This document shows positions 1-9,569 of a stretch of 45,660 nt of DNA, piece after piece. The notes under the pieces were generated by a model. It was not told the origin of the DNA and did no database searches. It saw nothing but the letters and a program-made list of their open reading frames with translations. Within the stretch, counting starts at the first letter, position 1; the number at the start of each line of letters is the position of its first letter. A program made the position numbers and the translations under genes. The stretch is from Bacteroidota bacterium (GTDB lineage: Bacteria; Bacteroidota; Bacteroidia; Flavobacteriales; Flavobacteriaceae): positions 1 through 45,660 of the forward strand of contig JAQCJC010000008.1 in NCBI GenBank assembly GCA_027593245.1. The letters run 5' to 3'.

Positions 1-995
1 CTCCAGCCTTCGATGCAACCACGACTACTGATTATAGCTTTACACCTGATGCTGGGCAATGTGCCACAACTCCTGCGCCTGTTCAAGTTGTAGTGAATCC
101 GATTGTTACTCCAGAATTTGATTCAATTGATCCTATTTGTGCTGGCGATAGTATTGCGCCGTTACCAACAACTTCCAACAACGGAATTACTGGAACATGG
201 AACCCAGCAACCATTGACAATACAACAACTGACGTATATACCTTTACACCTGATGCTGGTGTTTGTGTAATTCCTACAACGATTGAAATTACAGTTTTAC
301 AACAAATAACTCCTACTTTTCTAATAGATGATATTTGTGTTGGTGAAAGTACTGCACCGCTTCCTATTGTTTCAGAAGAAAATATTTCGGGAAGTTGGTC
401 TCCATCAACGGTAAATAATTTGGTAACGACAACATACATATTCACTCCAGATCCTGGACAATGTGCAAATACAGCCACTGAAACCATTAATGTCAATCCA
501 ATAAATACGCTTTCAATAGCTACAGAAAACACTTCTGCGCCGTTCGATAGCAATCAAATAATTGAAGTTACAGTAACTGGGGGGAGCGGAAACTACGAAT
601 ACCAATTGGATGGTGGAATTTGGCAAAACAGCCCAGTTTTTCAAAATGTAATTGGATGTCAAGAGCACATTGTAAAAGTCAGAGACGAGGAGGGCTGTAG
701 TAACGACCCTGAATCCGTAGTCACTATATTGTCCTATCCAAAATTTTTCACCCCAAATGGTGATGGCTATAACGATTTTTGGAACATCGAATGCCTTAAA
801 AACCGTACTGGACTTATTTCAATTTTTGATCGTTTTGGCAAGCTCCTCAAACAATTCAAAACAACAAGCTCAGGGTGGAATGGAAGCTACAATGACGCCT
901 TAATGCCGACAAGTGATTATTGGTTTATGGTGCGTTATTTTGATGAAAATGGGCTCGAAAAGGAATTTAGATCGCATTTTACATTAAGGCGCTAA
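1..995 (+). CDS. C-terminal part of a T9SS-exported repeat adhesin (5' end outside window)
   Basis: The reading frame is open from the left edge (frame starts at base 3), so only the end of a larger gene is present. The visible protein holds about two and a half copies of a roughly 65-residue repeat with the pattern C-G-x-x-x-A-P-L-P, then G-x-W-x-P, then Y-x-F-T-P-D-x-G-x-C. After it comes a SprB-like repeat (VTGGSGNYEYQLDGG). The final ~90 residues contain FFTPNGDGYND and end in HFTLRR, which fits the gliding-motility-associated type-B C-terminal domain (TIGR04131-like) that directs type IX secretion. By family knowledge such proteins are large surface adhesins of gliding Bacteroidota. The ligand cannot be told. 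The gene converges with the next one, with only 12 bases between stop codons. Confidence 0.88.
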   Translation, partial: PAFDATTTTDYSFTPDAGQCATTPAPVQVVVNPIVTPEFDSIDPICAGDSIAPLPTTSNNGITGTWNPATIDNTTTDVYTFTPDAGVCVIPTTIEITVLQQITPTFLIDDICVGESTAPLPIVSEENISGSWSPSTVNNLVTTTYIFTPDPGQCANTATETINVNPINTLSIATENTSAPFDSNQIIEVTVTGGSGNYEYQLDGGIWQNSPVFQNVIGCQEHIVKVRDEEGCSNDPESVVTILSYPKFFTPNGDGYNDFWNIECLKNRTGLISIFDRFGKLLKQFKTTSSGWNGSYNDALMPTSDYWFMVRYFDENGLEKEFRSHFTLRR

Positions 996-1007
996 AGCAA
1001 TAAGATA

Positions 1008-4000
1008 TTAAAAATAAGCCTTCAACTGAACTGTTCCGGAATGAATTGTACGGCTTGTTTCACTTTTTCTGCCAAAGTAACTTAGATTCAAATCTAAAAA
1101 TTTAGTCAATTTTTTTTGAGCAATTAAATTCCAAGTGAAGTTCACACCTGGTTGAAGCCCCTCCATCATTTGATAAGCTACAGGGGTGTTAGCGTCTCCT
1201 TGAAAAAGATTTGAAAAATAGTTGAATTCCGCTGTTACAGATGCCTTTTGATTTTGAGTCATCACAGCAGAAAGGCCTAATTTGTGCTGCGTTAATTGTT
1301 CTTTTGCTCGAATTAAATTATCCTTAGTTTGAAATTGGTAAAAAATATCAAAACGCTTGTTATCGTCTAGTAAATAAGAAATTTTTGGATTCAATAATAA
1401 CTGATCTAAATCAAAATTCTTTGAAGAATAATTTTCACTCTCAGACTTGTTGTTTTCAAGATTAGTTTGAATATTTAACAACCACTGCTGTCGGATTTTG
1501 TGGGTGAAATTTATTTGATGCGCATATCCCTTTTGTGCAATAGTCCCAAATGAGAGTACATTGTTTAGTTCTGATCCAGAAAAACTATAAGAAACAGTGA
1601 AGTGTTGTTTCCCCCTATTAAAAAATAATTGATTTCGAAAATTGGACTGCAAAGCTAATTGATTGTCTAAATCGGTTTGAAATGGGTTTAGACTTATACT
1701 TTCACCGTCGTTCCGCTGTTTACGATCGATCAAAAATGTAGTTTGATTGTGAAAATGAGCCCAAAAACTTTTAGTTTTGTTCTTAGAACCGCTCCATTGT
1801 ATAGGGTCAAATATTAGGGTCTGACTCAAGCGATTTTGATGGGTTCGAATATACTGCTGATTTGGTAAAAGTACGCGTATATAAGTGGCTTGGTCCTGAA
1901 ACTGAGCTACTTCAAACTCTTCCAATTCTTGAATACCATTGTTGTTGTAATCGAACCAAACATAGCTTCCTTGTCCTGGTTCAACAGCTACATAAGTAAA
2001 ATCTTGCTGGGGGAGGCGGCCTGAGCTAGTTTCATAAACAGTTTGCCATTGGACTAAATTTTGTGCGAACTTTTGATCATAAGATAATCTAGAATTGAGG
2101 GTTTTTTGTTGAGCTCTTTGCTGATCCTTAGGATGCAAAATCCTATAATTCAAATAGGTCCTTAAGTTAGAGTTTTGATTTTGAACAATTTGCGCATTTA
2201 AGTAATAAGTATCAGAAGAATTTATGCGTTTGATGCTGTTATTTTGAACACTATCATTTAAACGCTTTATGTAGCCTGCTTTTACAAAAACTTTTGTTGA
2301 ATCACCAACACCGACAAAAGCTTCGTAAGCAGTGAATCTCTGACTTTTCAAATCTAACATATTTGATGGAAGTTGAGTGATTTCGTTTTGCTCAGTAGAA
2401 AACTTTACTCCAGGCCAAATCATTTTTGAATCATATTTAAGTTCAGAAAGCGAACGAAAAAAGGTTGATTTAGACTGAGCTCCATACGTATTCAACAGGC
2501 TTGTGTTTGTTCTAAATTTAAAAGATTTAAATGCGAGATTAGCATCCAAAATATGGCGATTCCCATTAAACCTTTCAGAAAAATTAAGATGTTGAAATTG
2601 GTAGCTGATGTGGTTCATTTGTTCATTGCTGTAGGATGCTCCAGCGGTTACAAAAAGCTGATCTCCTAAATCTGCTATGACCTGATTGCTGGTGGGCAGC
2701 TCTAAATTCCAATCTCGATTAAATTCTGGACTATACAGCCTTTCAAGATTTCTAAAGTCTTTTTGTATATAATCAAGTTCAGAGTCCATGCGTATTTGCC
2801 ATCCCTTCTTGGTTTTAAAAAGTTGTTGCTCCAAGGCATAACGTGCAGCGATGCCATCATTGTCTTCATCTGAAATTCCTGAAAACATGTTCAAGTCATT
2901 TTTACTCGCTGCTAATTCAAAATTTAAAGTTGTTTTTTCGCTGGGTTCATAAGTTCCATTGAGTACAGCAAGCTGCAATTGTACTGGCGCAACCAATTGA
3001 ATAATGGGGGCATAACTTCCTTGTTTTTCACCTGAGATAGGGGGAACATAGGAATAAATATTAGAAATTGCTGCTGAATTGGATAGTATGTAATCTCCTT
3101 GTTGTGCTCCAACAAATAAAAAATTGACTTGATATAAATTGTCCTCTGGATTGTTTGAAAATACAAAAACTTCCGTACCCTCTATAATTTCTTTCTTGTA
3201 TAAAATCCTATTTTCGCTAAATTCAGCAGGACTAGCGGATGGGGCAATCATAAGTGAATTGTCATCCCCAGCATTGGCAAGAATACTCACCTGATCTGAA
3301 TTTAAATTTTGTTGGAGAGGCTGATTCTTTAAATCATTCTCATTATAAAAAGATAGACCAAATTTTAATTTATCGGCATGATATTCAGCACCAGCATAGC
3401 CTACAAATCGGGTATAATTACGTTCGCTGTATTGGTAATCAACAGTAATACGCATTTCTGAAGTAATAGGGTAAGTCGGGTTGAAAACAAGCTCACCCGC
3501 ATTGTAATCAATTAAATAATCCTTTGTTGCGCCACGTTCTAATGGAACGCCATTGACATAAACTGTCTCACTTCCGGAAACTACTAAAACAAATAACTCA
3601 TTGTTAGGTCCTTTGAGCTTATAAGGGCCCTGATTACCCTCTTGAGCATTAAACTGACTGGTCACAAACTGCCCGCGAACTAGCGCACCAGAAGCATACG
3701 CCTTAATCTTGGCTTCTTGATAACTAAAGGTAGACGAAACTGAAAGGCCTTGAACTCGCTTAGAAAATGCCCCAAAATAAGAACTATTGTTTTCTAAATC
3801 TATATCCCCTGCACGCAATACCCATTGATCAGTAAAAGCTTCAATAAAGACTTGATCAAACTCATCTAAACGCTGAGAATATCCACTTTGTTGAAGCGGT
3901 ATATTTGCATCCTGAATAGAAGCTCTTAAAGTTACTTTTTCGCTTATTTTACCACTAATCTGTAAATCCAATTCACTGTTTAAAACTGAGTTTTGGTTGT

Positions 4001-4445
4001 TGCCAATAGTCACACCCCGCGCAATACTTCCTGAAATCGTGAGGCCATCAAATGGCACCACACTTGTCGTATTGTTTGGCGTGGATAATTGATATAAATT
4101 TTGCAATACACCAGTAGAGTTTACAATAACAGATTGATCAATTTGCTTGTAGGTTTTAGTCAAAAAGTTGGGGTAATTTAAATAAGAAACTTGTATGGAA
4201 TCTGTCAGCTTGGGCAGTATATTAAATTTCAGTCGAGCTTTGTTAAAGTCAACTGTATACAATGTAGAATCTATTATTTTGCCGTTTTTATCTGCAACAT
4301 TAAAGTAGGATGGGTTAATACTTAGGCTGTCTAAAATAACAACATTGCTTAGAGCAAATTTTTTAGTTTGAAATAAGCTATTTGCTTCTTGCGCCACAGC
4401 AAAAGAAGATGAAAATAGGAGTACAAAAATGAAGAACCTATGCAT
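1008..4445 (-). CDS. Uncharacterised large outer-membrane beta-barrel-like protein
   Basis: An 1145-residue protein that starts with a signal peptide (hydrophobic FIFVLLFSSSFAVAQ, cleavage after about residue 18). The rest is rich in alternating polar/aromatic beta strands and ends in a terminal aromatic (QLKAYF), which is typical of outer-membrane barrels. Residues ~100-250 contain phrases such as ISGSIARGVTIGNNQ and WVLRAGDIDLEN. Aspartate-rich turns (SDEDNDGIAA, DYNNNGIQELEEFE) resemble calcium-binding loops. I do not recognise a named family. It is an isolated gene, divergent from xth and convergent with the adhesin, so a role with surface or T9SS proteins is only a guess. The AT-rich stretch upstream carries a possible -7 element (TATTTTTC). 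The coding call is strong because of length and signal peptide; the function is unknown. Confidence 0.85.
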   Translation of the reverse strand: MHRFFIFVLLFSSSFAVAQEANSLFQTKKFALSNVVILDSLSINPSYFNVADKNGKIIDSTLYTVDFNKARLKFNILPKLTDSIQVSYLNYPNFLTKTYKQIDQSVIVNSTGVLQNLYQLSTPNNTTSVVPFDGLTISGSIARGVTIGNNQNSVLNSELDLQISGKISEKVTLRASIQDANIPLQQSGYSQRLDEFDQVFIEAFTDQWVLRAGDIDLENNSSYFGAFSKRVQGLSVSSTFSYQEAKIKAYASGALVRGQFVTSQFNAQEGNQGPYKLKGPNNELFVLVVSGSETVYVNGVPLERGATKDYLIDYNAGELVFNPTYPITSEMRITVDYQYSERNYTRFVGYAGAEYHADKLKFGLSFYNENDLKNQPLQQNLNSDQVSILANAGDDNSLMIAPSASPAEFSENRILYKKEIIEGTEVFVFSNNPEDNLYQVNFLFVGAQQGDYILSNSAAISNIYSYVPPISGEKQGSYAPIIQLVAPVQLQLAVLNGTYEPSEKTTLNFELAASKNDLNMFSGISDEDNDGIAARYALEQQLFKTKKGWQIRMDSELDYIQKDFRNLERLYSPEFNRDWNLELPTSNQVIADLGDQLFVTAGASYSNEQMNHISYQFQHLNFSERFNGNRHILDANLAFKSFKFRTNTSLLNTYGAQSKSTFFRSLSELKYDSKMIWPGVKFSTEQNEITQLPSNMLDLKSQRFTAYEAFVGVGDSTKVFVKAGYIKRLNDSVQNNSIKRINSSDTYYLNAQIVQNQNSNLRTYLNYRILHPKDQQRAQQKTLNSRLSYDQKFAQNLVQWQTVYETSSGRLPQQDFTYVAVEPGQGSYVWFDYNNNGIQELEEFEVAQFQDQATYIRVLLPNQQYIRTHQNRLSQTLIFDPIQWSGSKNKTKSFWAHFHNQTTFLIDRKQRNDGESISLNPFQTDLDNQLALQSNFRNQLFFNRGKQHFTVSYSFSGSELNNVLSFGTIAQKGYAHQINFTHKIRQQWLLNIQTNLENNKSESENYSSKNFDLDQLLLNPKISYLLDDNKRFDIFYQFQTKDNLIRAKEQLTQHKLGLSAVMTQNQKASVTAEFNYFSNLFQGDANTPVAYQMMEGLQPGVNFTWNLIAQKKLTKFLDLNLSYFGRKSETSRTIHSGTVQLKAYF

Positions 4446-4566
4446 GTTTAGCTTAAACTAAAAAAAAAGAAAAATATTTTGTTGATACTTTTCTATAAAT
4501 CTGTAAAAATTATTTAGTGTAAAAGTAAGGCTTTAATTATTTTAGCTGAAATAATCAATTCTATCT

Positions 4567-5331
4567 ATGAAAATTGTTTCTTATAATGTCAATGGGATTA
4601 GAGCCGCGCTAAAAAAAGGCTTTTTGGAATGGCTGGTGGCAACTGCTCCTGATGTGATTTGTTTACAAGAAATAAAAGCCCAAGAAGAACAGTTAGATCT
4701 TGGGGTTTTTGAATCTGCTGGATATCCCTATAATTACTGGTTTAGTGCTCAAAAAAAAGGATATAGTGGTGTTGCTATTTTATCCAAAATAAAACCCAAA
4801 AACATAGTTTATGGCACTGGAATTGAATCCATGGATTTTGAAGGGCGTAATATTCGCGCTGATTTTTCTGATATATCTGTAATGAGCATGTACTTACCAT
4901 CAGGAACTAATATTCAGCGCTTAGAACATAAATTTGAATATATGGATCTACTCCAAAATTATGTTGACAAATTAAAAAAAGAATTGCCAAATCTTGTGAT
5001 ATGCGGCGATTACAATATATGCCACGAAGCGATTGATATTCACGATCCCGTTCGCAATAAAAATGTATCTGGATTTTTGCCTGAAGAACGAGCATGGATG
5101 ACAAATTTTTTAAAAAGTGGTTTTGTTGATGCGTTTAGAGCCTTAAACAATGCACCTCATCAGTACAGTTGGTGGAGCTACAGAGCCAATGCACGTGCCA
5201 ATAACAAAGGATGGCGAATGGACTATACATTAGTTTCGACTCCTTTAAAAGAAAATATAAAAAGAGCCGTTATACTAACTGAGGCAGTCCACAGTGACCA
5301 CTGCCCTGTATTATTAGAATTGAATCTATAA
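4567..5331 (+). CDS. xth: Exodeoxyribonuclease III
   Basis: A 254-residue exonuclease III/AP endonuclease of the EEP superfamily, involved in base-excision repair in the cytoplasm. The order of motifs matches the family: SYNVNGIRA (Asn7), CLQEIKAQ (metal-binding Glu35), GDYNI (Asp148 and Asn150), and C-terminal HSDHCPV (Asp244 and His245). Length is as expected. The ATG at 4567 sits just before the conserved KIVSYNVNG, so the start is secure. It is the first gene of a tight rightward cluster, with only 10 bases before the OmpA-family gene. It diverges from the large barrel protein. Confidence 0.97.
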   Translation: MKIVSYNVNGIRAALKKGFLEWLVATAPDVICLQEIKAQEEQLDLGVFESAGYPYNYWFSAQKKGYSGVAILSKIKPKNIVYGTGIESMDFEGRNIRADFSDISVMSMYLPSGTNIQRLEHKFEYMDLLQNYVDKLKKELPNLVICGDYNICHEAIDIHDPVRNKNVSGFLPEERAWMTNFLKSGFVDAFRALNNAPHQYSWWSYRANARANNKGWRMDYTLVSTPLKENIKRAVILTEAVHSDHCPVLLELNL

Positions 5332-5341
5332 AATTAAAATT

Positions 5342-6301
5342 ATGCTTAAAAACCTCATTTTTTTATCCGTATATGCACTATTAAGTACATCCTGTGTGTC
5401 CTCTAAACTATACAAAGAATTAGAAGGCAAATACAGTAATCTTAAATCAGATTATGACGAATTGTCTAGTAGTAATGACCAAGAAATTCTTCAAAAAAAA
5501 GAATTAGAACAACAACTCAGCATGCTTCAAGCATCGTTCGAGGACGTACAATCAGAACGCGATCAACTGCTACAAGAGTTGGCGGCACTTCAAAAAAAAT
5601 ATGATAATTTAGATGCTGCTTACACAGCTTTAGAACAAAACAGTTCAAAGTCAATAGAACAAAACGCACAAAAAAACAGAGAACTTCTTGCGCAACTTGA
5701 GGCCAAAGAACAAGCCCTTGCCGCGGAGAACGAACGCTTAATGCGCTTGGAGGCCGATATGCAAGAGCGTGCACAACGCATCGCAGAACTTGAAGCGTTA
5801 ATTTCAGCTAAAGACCAAGCCATGACAGTCTTGAAAAATGCCATATCAAATGCTCTAACAGCTTTTGAAGGCAAAGGTTTAACAATAGAACAACGTGACG
5901 GTAAAGTATACGTATCTATGGAAAACAAACTCCTCTTCAAGTCTGGATCCTGGGCTGTAGGCACTGAGGGTAAAAAAGCAATTCAACAGCTAGGAAAAGT
6001 CCTTGGTGAAAACCCAGATATAGCCGTTTTGATTGAAGGACACACAGACAACGTTCCTTATTCATCAGGTGGGCAGGTAGCAAATAATTGGGATTTATCG
6101 ACCAAAAGAGCCACTTCAATAATTGCTATTCTGAGCCAAAACGAAAATATCAAACTTGAAAATCTGACTGCTGCAGGACGAAGTGAATTTGCACCAATTG
6201 CAACCAATGAAACAAAAGAAGGAAAGTCTAAAAATAGACGCATCGAGGTTGTCTTGACCCCAAAACTTGATGAAATTTCAAAATTATTGAATACTAACTA
6301 A
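5342..6301 (+). CDS. OmpA-family peptidoglycan-binding lipoprotein with coiled coil
   Basis: A 319-residue protein with a lipoprotein signal (LLSTSC, lipidated Cys18). A long Glu/Gln/Leu/Ala-rich coiled coil follows over residues ~22-165, then an OmpA C-terminal domain over ~180-312 with the typical IEGHTDNVPY, a STKRA helix and NRRIEVVL motifs. By family knowledge it anchors the outer membrane to peptidoglycan in the periplasm. It lies 10 bases after xth, and its stop overlaps the next start by one base (TAATG), so the three genes are probably co-transcribed. The gene is more G/C-rich in the coiled-coil part, which gives long antisense open frames that are not genes. Confidence 0.93.
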   Translation: MLKNLIFLSVYALLSTSCVSSKLYKELEGKYSNLKSDYDELSSSNDQEILQKKELEQQLSMLQASFEDVQSERDQLLQELAALQKKYDNLDAAYTALEQNSSKSIEQNAQKNRELLAQLEAKEQALAAENERLMRLEADMQERAQRIAELEALISAKDQAMTVLKNAISNALTAFEGKGLTIEQRDGKVYVSMENKLLFKSGSWAVGTEGKKAIQQLGKVLGENPDIAVLIEGHTDNVPYSSGGQVANNWDLSTKRATSIIAILSQNENIKLENLTAAGRSEFAPIATNETKEGKSKNRRIEVVLTPKLDEISKLLNTN

Positions 6302-7338
6302 TGGAGTACACCAAATTACCAAATACCAATATTAAAGTCAGTAAAATTTGTCTTGGGACCATGACTTGGGGCAATCAGAATACTGAAGATGAGGGTTTTT
6401 CTCAAATGGATTATGCTGTCGAGCATGGGGTTAATTTTATTGATACTGCTGAACTATATCCAGTACCCGCTTCCAAAGAAACGCAAGGACGTACAAGCGA
6501 AATTATTGGAAATTGGTTGAGTGCACGAAACAACAGAGATCAGGTTGTTATTGCAAGTAAGGTAGCTGGCCCTGGAGATTATACAGCTCATATAAGAACA
6601 ACAGGCTTCAAGGGCAGTTCCATTGAAGATGCTGTAAATATAGAACTCAAGCGGCTACAAACCGATTACATCGATTTATACCAATTGCATTGGCCAGAAC
6701 GCCAAACCAACACGTTCGGAATTCGGGACTTTACTCCAAAGCCAAATGATCCTTGGGTAGACAACTTTAATGAAGTCCTCCACAAATTAACTAAATTGGT
6801 AAACGCGGGAAAGATAAGAGCTTATGGGCTCTCTAATGAAAAAGGTTGGGGTAGTATGCGCTACCTAGAAGAGGTTAGGAAAGATAATTTACCAAAAATC
6901 AGTACTATTCAAAATGCCTATTCATTACTTAATAGGGTTTTTGAGGGTGACTTGGCAGAAATATCAATCCGTGAAAACATGGGGCTTCTTGCCTATTCCC
7001 CTCTAGCATTTGGGGTTCTATCCGGAAAATATATTTTAGGCACAGCAGCAGAAAATGCGCGCCTCAAATTGTTTCCGCGCTTTGCACGTTACAGCAGCGT
7101 AGAATCTACAGAAGCCACAAAAGAATATCTAGCTTTAGCTAATGATTTGGGTATTTCACTCACCTCCCTTGCTCTAGCCTTTGTAAACCAACGACCATTT
7201 GTCACGAGTAATATTATTGGTGCAACTACATTGAACCAACTCGAAGAAAATATAAATAGTATTGAAATAAAGTTGAGTGAGGAGACTTTAGCAAGGATCA
7301 ATGAAATTCACGCAAAGATCCCAAACCCTGCCCCTTAG
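6301..7338 (+). CDS. Aldo/keto reductase, Tas-like
   Basis: A 345-residue NADP(H)-dependent aldo/keto reductase, similar in length and sequence style to E. coli Tas. The N-terminus reads LGTMTWGNQN, followed by DYAVEHGVNFIDTAELYPVP. The catalytic tetrad is Asp48, Tyr53, Lys87 and His130 (in YQLHWPER). The C-terminal IIGATTLNQLEENI is the usual NADP-binding end. The substrate is unknown; Tas itself was found as a suppressor of tyrosine auxotrophy, which does not establish function here. The start overlaps the stop of the OmpA-family gene by one base. It converges with rlmN, with 14 bases between the stops. Confidence 0.93.
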   Translation: MEYTKLPNTNIKVSKICLGTMTWGNQNTEDEGFSQMDYAVEHGVNFIDTAELYPVPASKETQGRTSEIIGNWLSARNNRDQVVIASKVAGPGDYTAHIRTTGFKGSSIEDAVNIELKRLQTDYIDLYQLHWPERQTNTFGIRDFTPKPNDPWVDNFNEVLHKLTKLVNAGKIRAYGLSNEKGWGSMRYLEEVRKDNLPKISTIQNAYSLLNRVFEGDLAEISIRENMGLLAYSPLAFGVLSGKYILGTAAENARLKLFPRFARYSSVESTEATKEYLALANDLGISLTSLALAFVNQRPFVTSNIIGATTLNQLEENINSIEIKLSEETLARINEIHAKIPNPAP

Positions 7339-7352
7339 AAGGGCTGATAAAA

Positions 7353-8393
7353 TTAAGCCTTATTTGCCAACTGACCACAAGCCGCATCAATATCTTTCCC
7401 TCTAGATCGACGTACAGTAACTGTAATGTTTTTGGCTTCTAACATACTTACGTACTGCTCTATAACCGAGGTTTTAGCTTGCTGAAAAACACCATCATCG
7501 ATAGGGTTATACTCTATTAGATTCACTTTACTTGGCGCAAATTTACAGAAATCTATTAAGGCTAAAATATCTTTAGTAGTATCATTAATACCGTCCCAAA
7601 CCACATACTCATAAGTAATTTTACGCTTGGTCTTAGCGTACCAAAACTGAAGTGCTGCGCGTAAATCCTCAAGTGGAAATGTTTCGTTAAAAGGCATGAT
7701 TTTGGTGCGGACCTCATCAATTGCGGAATGTAAAGAAACTGCTAAATTAAATTTAACTTGATCTTCGGCCATCTTTTTTATCATTTTTGGGACTCCAGAA
7801 GTAGATACAACAATACGTTTTGGTGACATACCAAGTCCCTCACTTGAAGTGATTTTTTCTATTGCTTTCAGCACATTATTATAGTTCATGAGGGGCTCAC
7901 CCATCCCCATAAAAACAATATTGGTAAGTTTTTTGTTGTGATAAAGGCGGCTTTGCTTATCAATAGCAACCACTTGATCGTAGATTTCGTCCGGATTTAA
8001 ATTACGCATGCGCTTTAGTCTAGAAGTGGCGCAAAACTTACAATCCAAGCTACAGCCCACTTGAGACGAAACACAGGCGGTAGTTCGTTTTGCGGTTGGA
8101 ATCAAAACAGATTCAACAATAAGTCCATCATGAAGGCGAACAGCATTTTTCAAGGTTCCGTCCTTACTGCGTTGCATGGTATCTACCTCAATATGATTGA
8201 TGCTAAACGACTGCTCCAATAATTGTCGTGTGTCTTTAGAAAGGTTGGTCATGTCTTCAAATTTGTGCACTCCTTTTTTCCAAAGCCATTCGTACACTTG
8301 CTTGCCGCGAAATGCCTGATCCCCATTTTCAGAGAAAAAAGACATGAGTTGATCTTTGGACAAAGCGCGAATATCTTTTTTTAAAGTGCTCAA
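7353..8393 (-). CDS. rlmN: 23S rRNA (adenine2503-C2)-methyltransferase RlmN
   Basis: A 346-residue radical SAM methyltransferase that modifies A2503 of 23S rRNA (the enzyme also acts on A37 of some tRNAs in other bacteria). The radical SAM motif CSLDCKFC supplies Cys114, Cys118 and Cys121. The SAM-binding segment FMGMGEPLMNYNNV follows, and the C-terminal DAACGQL holds the Cys (about residue 339) that carries the methyl intermediate. Length is normal for the family. It lies downstream of queA but is separated from it by a likely terminator, so read-through or a local promoter must serve it. Both neighbours act on RNA modification. Confidence 0.97.
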   Translation of the reverse strand: MSTLKKDIRALSKDQLMSFFSENGDQAFRGKQVYEWLWKKGVHKFEDMTNLSKDTRQLLEQSFSINHIEVDTMQRSKDGTLKNAVRLHDGLIVESVLIPTAKRTTACVSSQVGCSLDCKFCATSRLKRMRNLNPDEIYDQVVAIDKQSRLYHNKKLTNIVFMGMGEPLMNYNNVLKAIEKITSSEGLGMSPKRIVVSTSGVPKMIKKMAEDQVKFNLAVSLHSAIDEVRTKIMPFNETFPLEDLRAALQFWYAKTKRKITYEYVVWDGINDTTKDILALIDFCKFAPSKVNLIEYNPIDDGVFQQAKTSVIEQYVSMLEAKNITVTVRRSRGKDIDAACGQLANKA

Positions 8394-8411
8394 TTGAAGA
8401 GTTCTTAGGTT

Positions 8412-8438
8412 AAAAAAAGCCTCAACTGAGGCTCTTTT
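8412..8438 (-). terminator. Intrinsic terminator after queA
   Basis: On the minus strand AGCCTC - AGTT - GAGGCT forms a 6-bp perfect stem with a 4-base loop, followed by a run of seven T (8418-8412). It sits between the queA stop (8442) and the rlmN start (8393). It probably ends or reduces queA transcription. Confidence 0.8.
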
Positions 8439-8441
8439 AAA

Positions 8442-9491
8442 TTATAAAATTAGCATGGCATCACCATAGCTATAAAATTTGTATTTTTCTTTTACCGCTT
8501 CCCCATATGCCTTTTTTACAAAGTCATAACCTCCAAAAGCAGAAGTCATCATCAGTAAGGTAGACTTTGGAGTATGAAAGTTTGTAATCATGCAATTCGC
8601 AATTGAAAAATCGTAAGGAGGAAAGATAAACTTATTGGTCCATCCAGAAAATTCATTTAATGTACCACTAGAAGAAACCGAGCTTTCGATGGAGCGCATC
8701 ACTGTAGTTCCAACAGCACATATTCGGCGTTTTTCTTTTAAGGCTGTATTAATAGTTTGAGTAGCTGGTCCATCGATTATAATTTCTTCACTATCCATTT
8801 TGTGTTTTGAAAGGTCTTCAACTTCTACAGGATTGAATGTCCCCAAACCAACATGAAGGGTAACTTCGGCAAAGTTAATCCCTTTAATTTCCATACGTTT
8901 TAAAAGATGTTTTGAAAAATGAAGCCCAGCGGTTGGCGCGGCTACAGCACCTTCATTTTTGGCATAAATTGTTTGGTAACGCTCCTCGTCTTCGGGCTCA
9001 ACATCTCGCCCAATGTATTTTGGAAGTGGTGTTTGTCCAAGGTCATTTAATTTCGATCTGAATTCTTCGTAAGACCCATCAAATAAAAAGCGAAGGGTTC
9101 TTCCTCTTGAGGTTGTATTGTCGATAACTTCAGCAACCAAACTCTCATCGTCGCCAAAATAAAGTTTGTTCCCAATCCTAATTTTTCGTGCCGGATCTAC
9201 CAATACATCCCAAAGGCGCTGCTCGGCATTAAGCTCTCTGAGCAAAAAGACTTCGATACGGGCTCCTGTTTTTTCCTTGTTCCCAAAAAGACGAGCTGGG
9301 AATACTTTGGTGTTGTTTAAAATCATCACATCTTCTTCGTCAAAATAATCAATAAGATCCTTGAAGTATTTGTGTTCAATAGTTTGTTTTTCTCGATTCA
9401 AAACCATCAATCGGGCTTCGTCTCTGTTTTCAGAAGGGTATTTAGCCAAAAGACTGTCAGGCAATTCAAAGTTAAAATGTGATAATTTCAT
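8442..9491 (-). CDS. queA: tRNA preQ1(34) S-adenosylmethionine ribosyltransferase-isomerase
   Basis: A 349-residue QueA. It transfers the ribose of SAM to 7-aminomethyl-7-deazaguanine in tRNA to make epoxyqueuosine. Family landmarks are the N-terminal [33 protein letters not shown], the central [11 protein letters not shown], and the C-terminal [12 protein letters not shown] with [12 protein letters not shown]. Length is normal. A good flavobacterial promoter lies immediately upstream, and an intrinsic terminator lies downstream, so this may be a single-gene transcript. Confidence 0.97.
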   Translation of the reverse strand: MKLSHFNFELPDSLLAKYPSENRDEARLMVLNREKQTIEHKYFKDLIDYFDEEDVMILNNTKVFPARLFGNKEKTGARIEVFLLRELNAEQRLWDVLVDPARKIRIGNKLYFGDDESLVAEVIDNTTSRGRTLRFLFDGSYEEFRSKLNDLGQTPLPKYIGRDVEPEDEERYQTIYAKNEGAVAAPTAGLHFSKHLLKRMEIKGINFAEVTLHVGLGTFNPVEVEDLSKHKMDSEEIIIDGPATQTINTALKEKRRICAVGTTVMRSIESSVSSSGTLNEFSGWTNKFIFPPYDFSIANCMITNFHTPKSTLLMMTSAFGGYDFVKKAYGEAVKEKYKFYSYGDAMLIL

Positions 9492-9514
9492 TAATTTTTT
9501 GTTTTTACAAGTTG

Positions 9515-9546
9515 CAAATATACAACCGCAGAATAGGCGTTGTCAA
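9515..9546 (-). promoter_or_regulatory. Promoter of queA (Bacteroidota type)
   Basis: On the minus strand there is TTG (9546-9544), a 21-base spacer, and TATATTTG (9522-9515). This is a full match to the flavobacterial TTG-N17-23-TAnnTTTG pattern. The -7 element ends 23 bases before the queA ATG. Confidence 0.72.
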
Positions 9547-9569
9547 GTAATTAGTGGTTTATTTTCTAT

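Noticed and set aside
83-553. 156-codon open frame antisense to the adhesin repeats
   Set aside because: It mirrors the repeated adhesin sequence; the plus-strand frame has clear repeat and T9SS domains, and the antisense product resembles nothing.
5517-5964. Two open frames (85 and 114 codons) antisense to the OmpA-family gene
   Set aside because: They arise from the biased coiled-coil codons (GAA/CAA/GCG); their products are Ser/Ala/Cys-rich without any domain.
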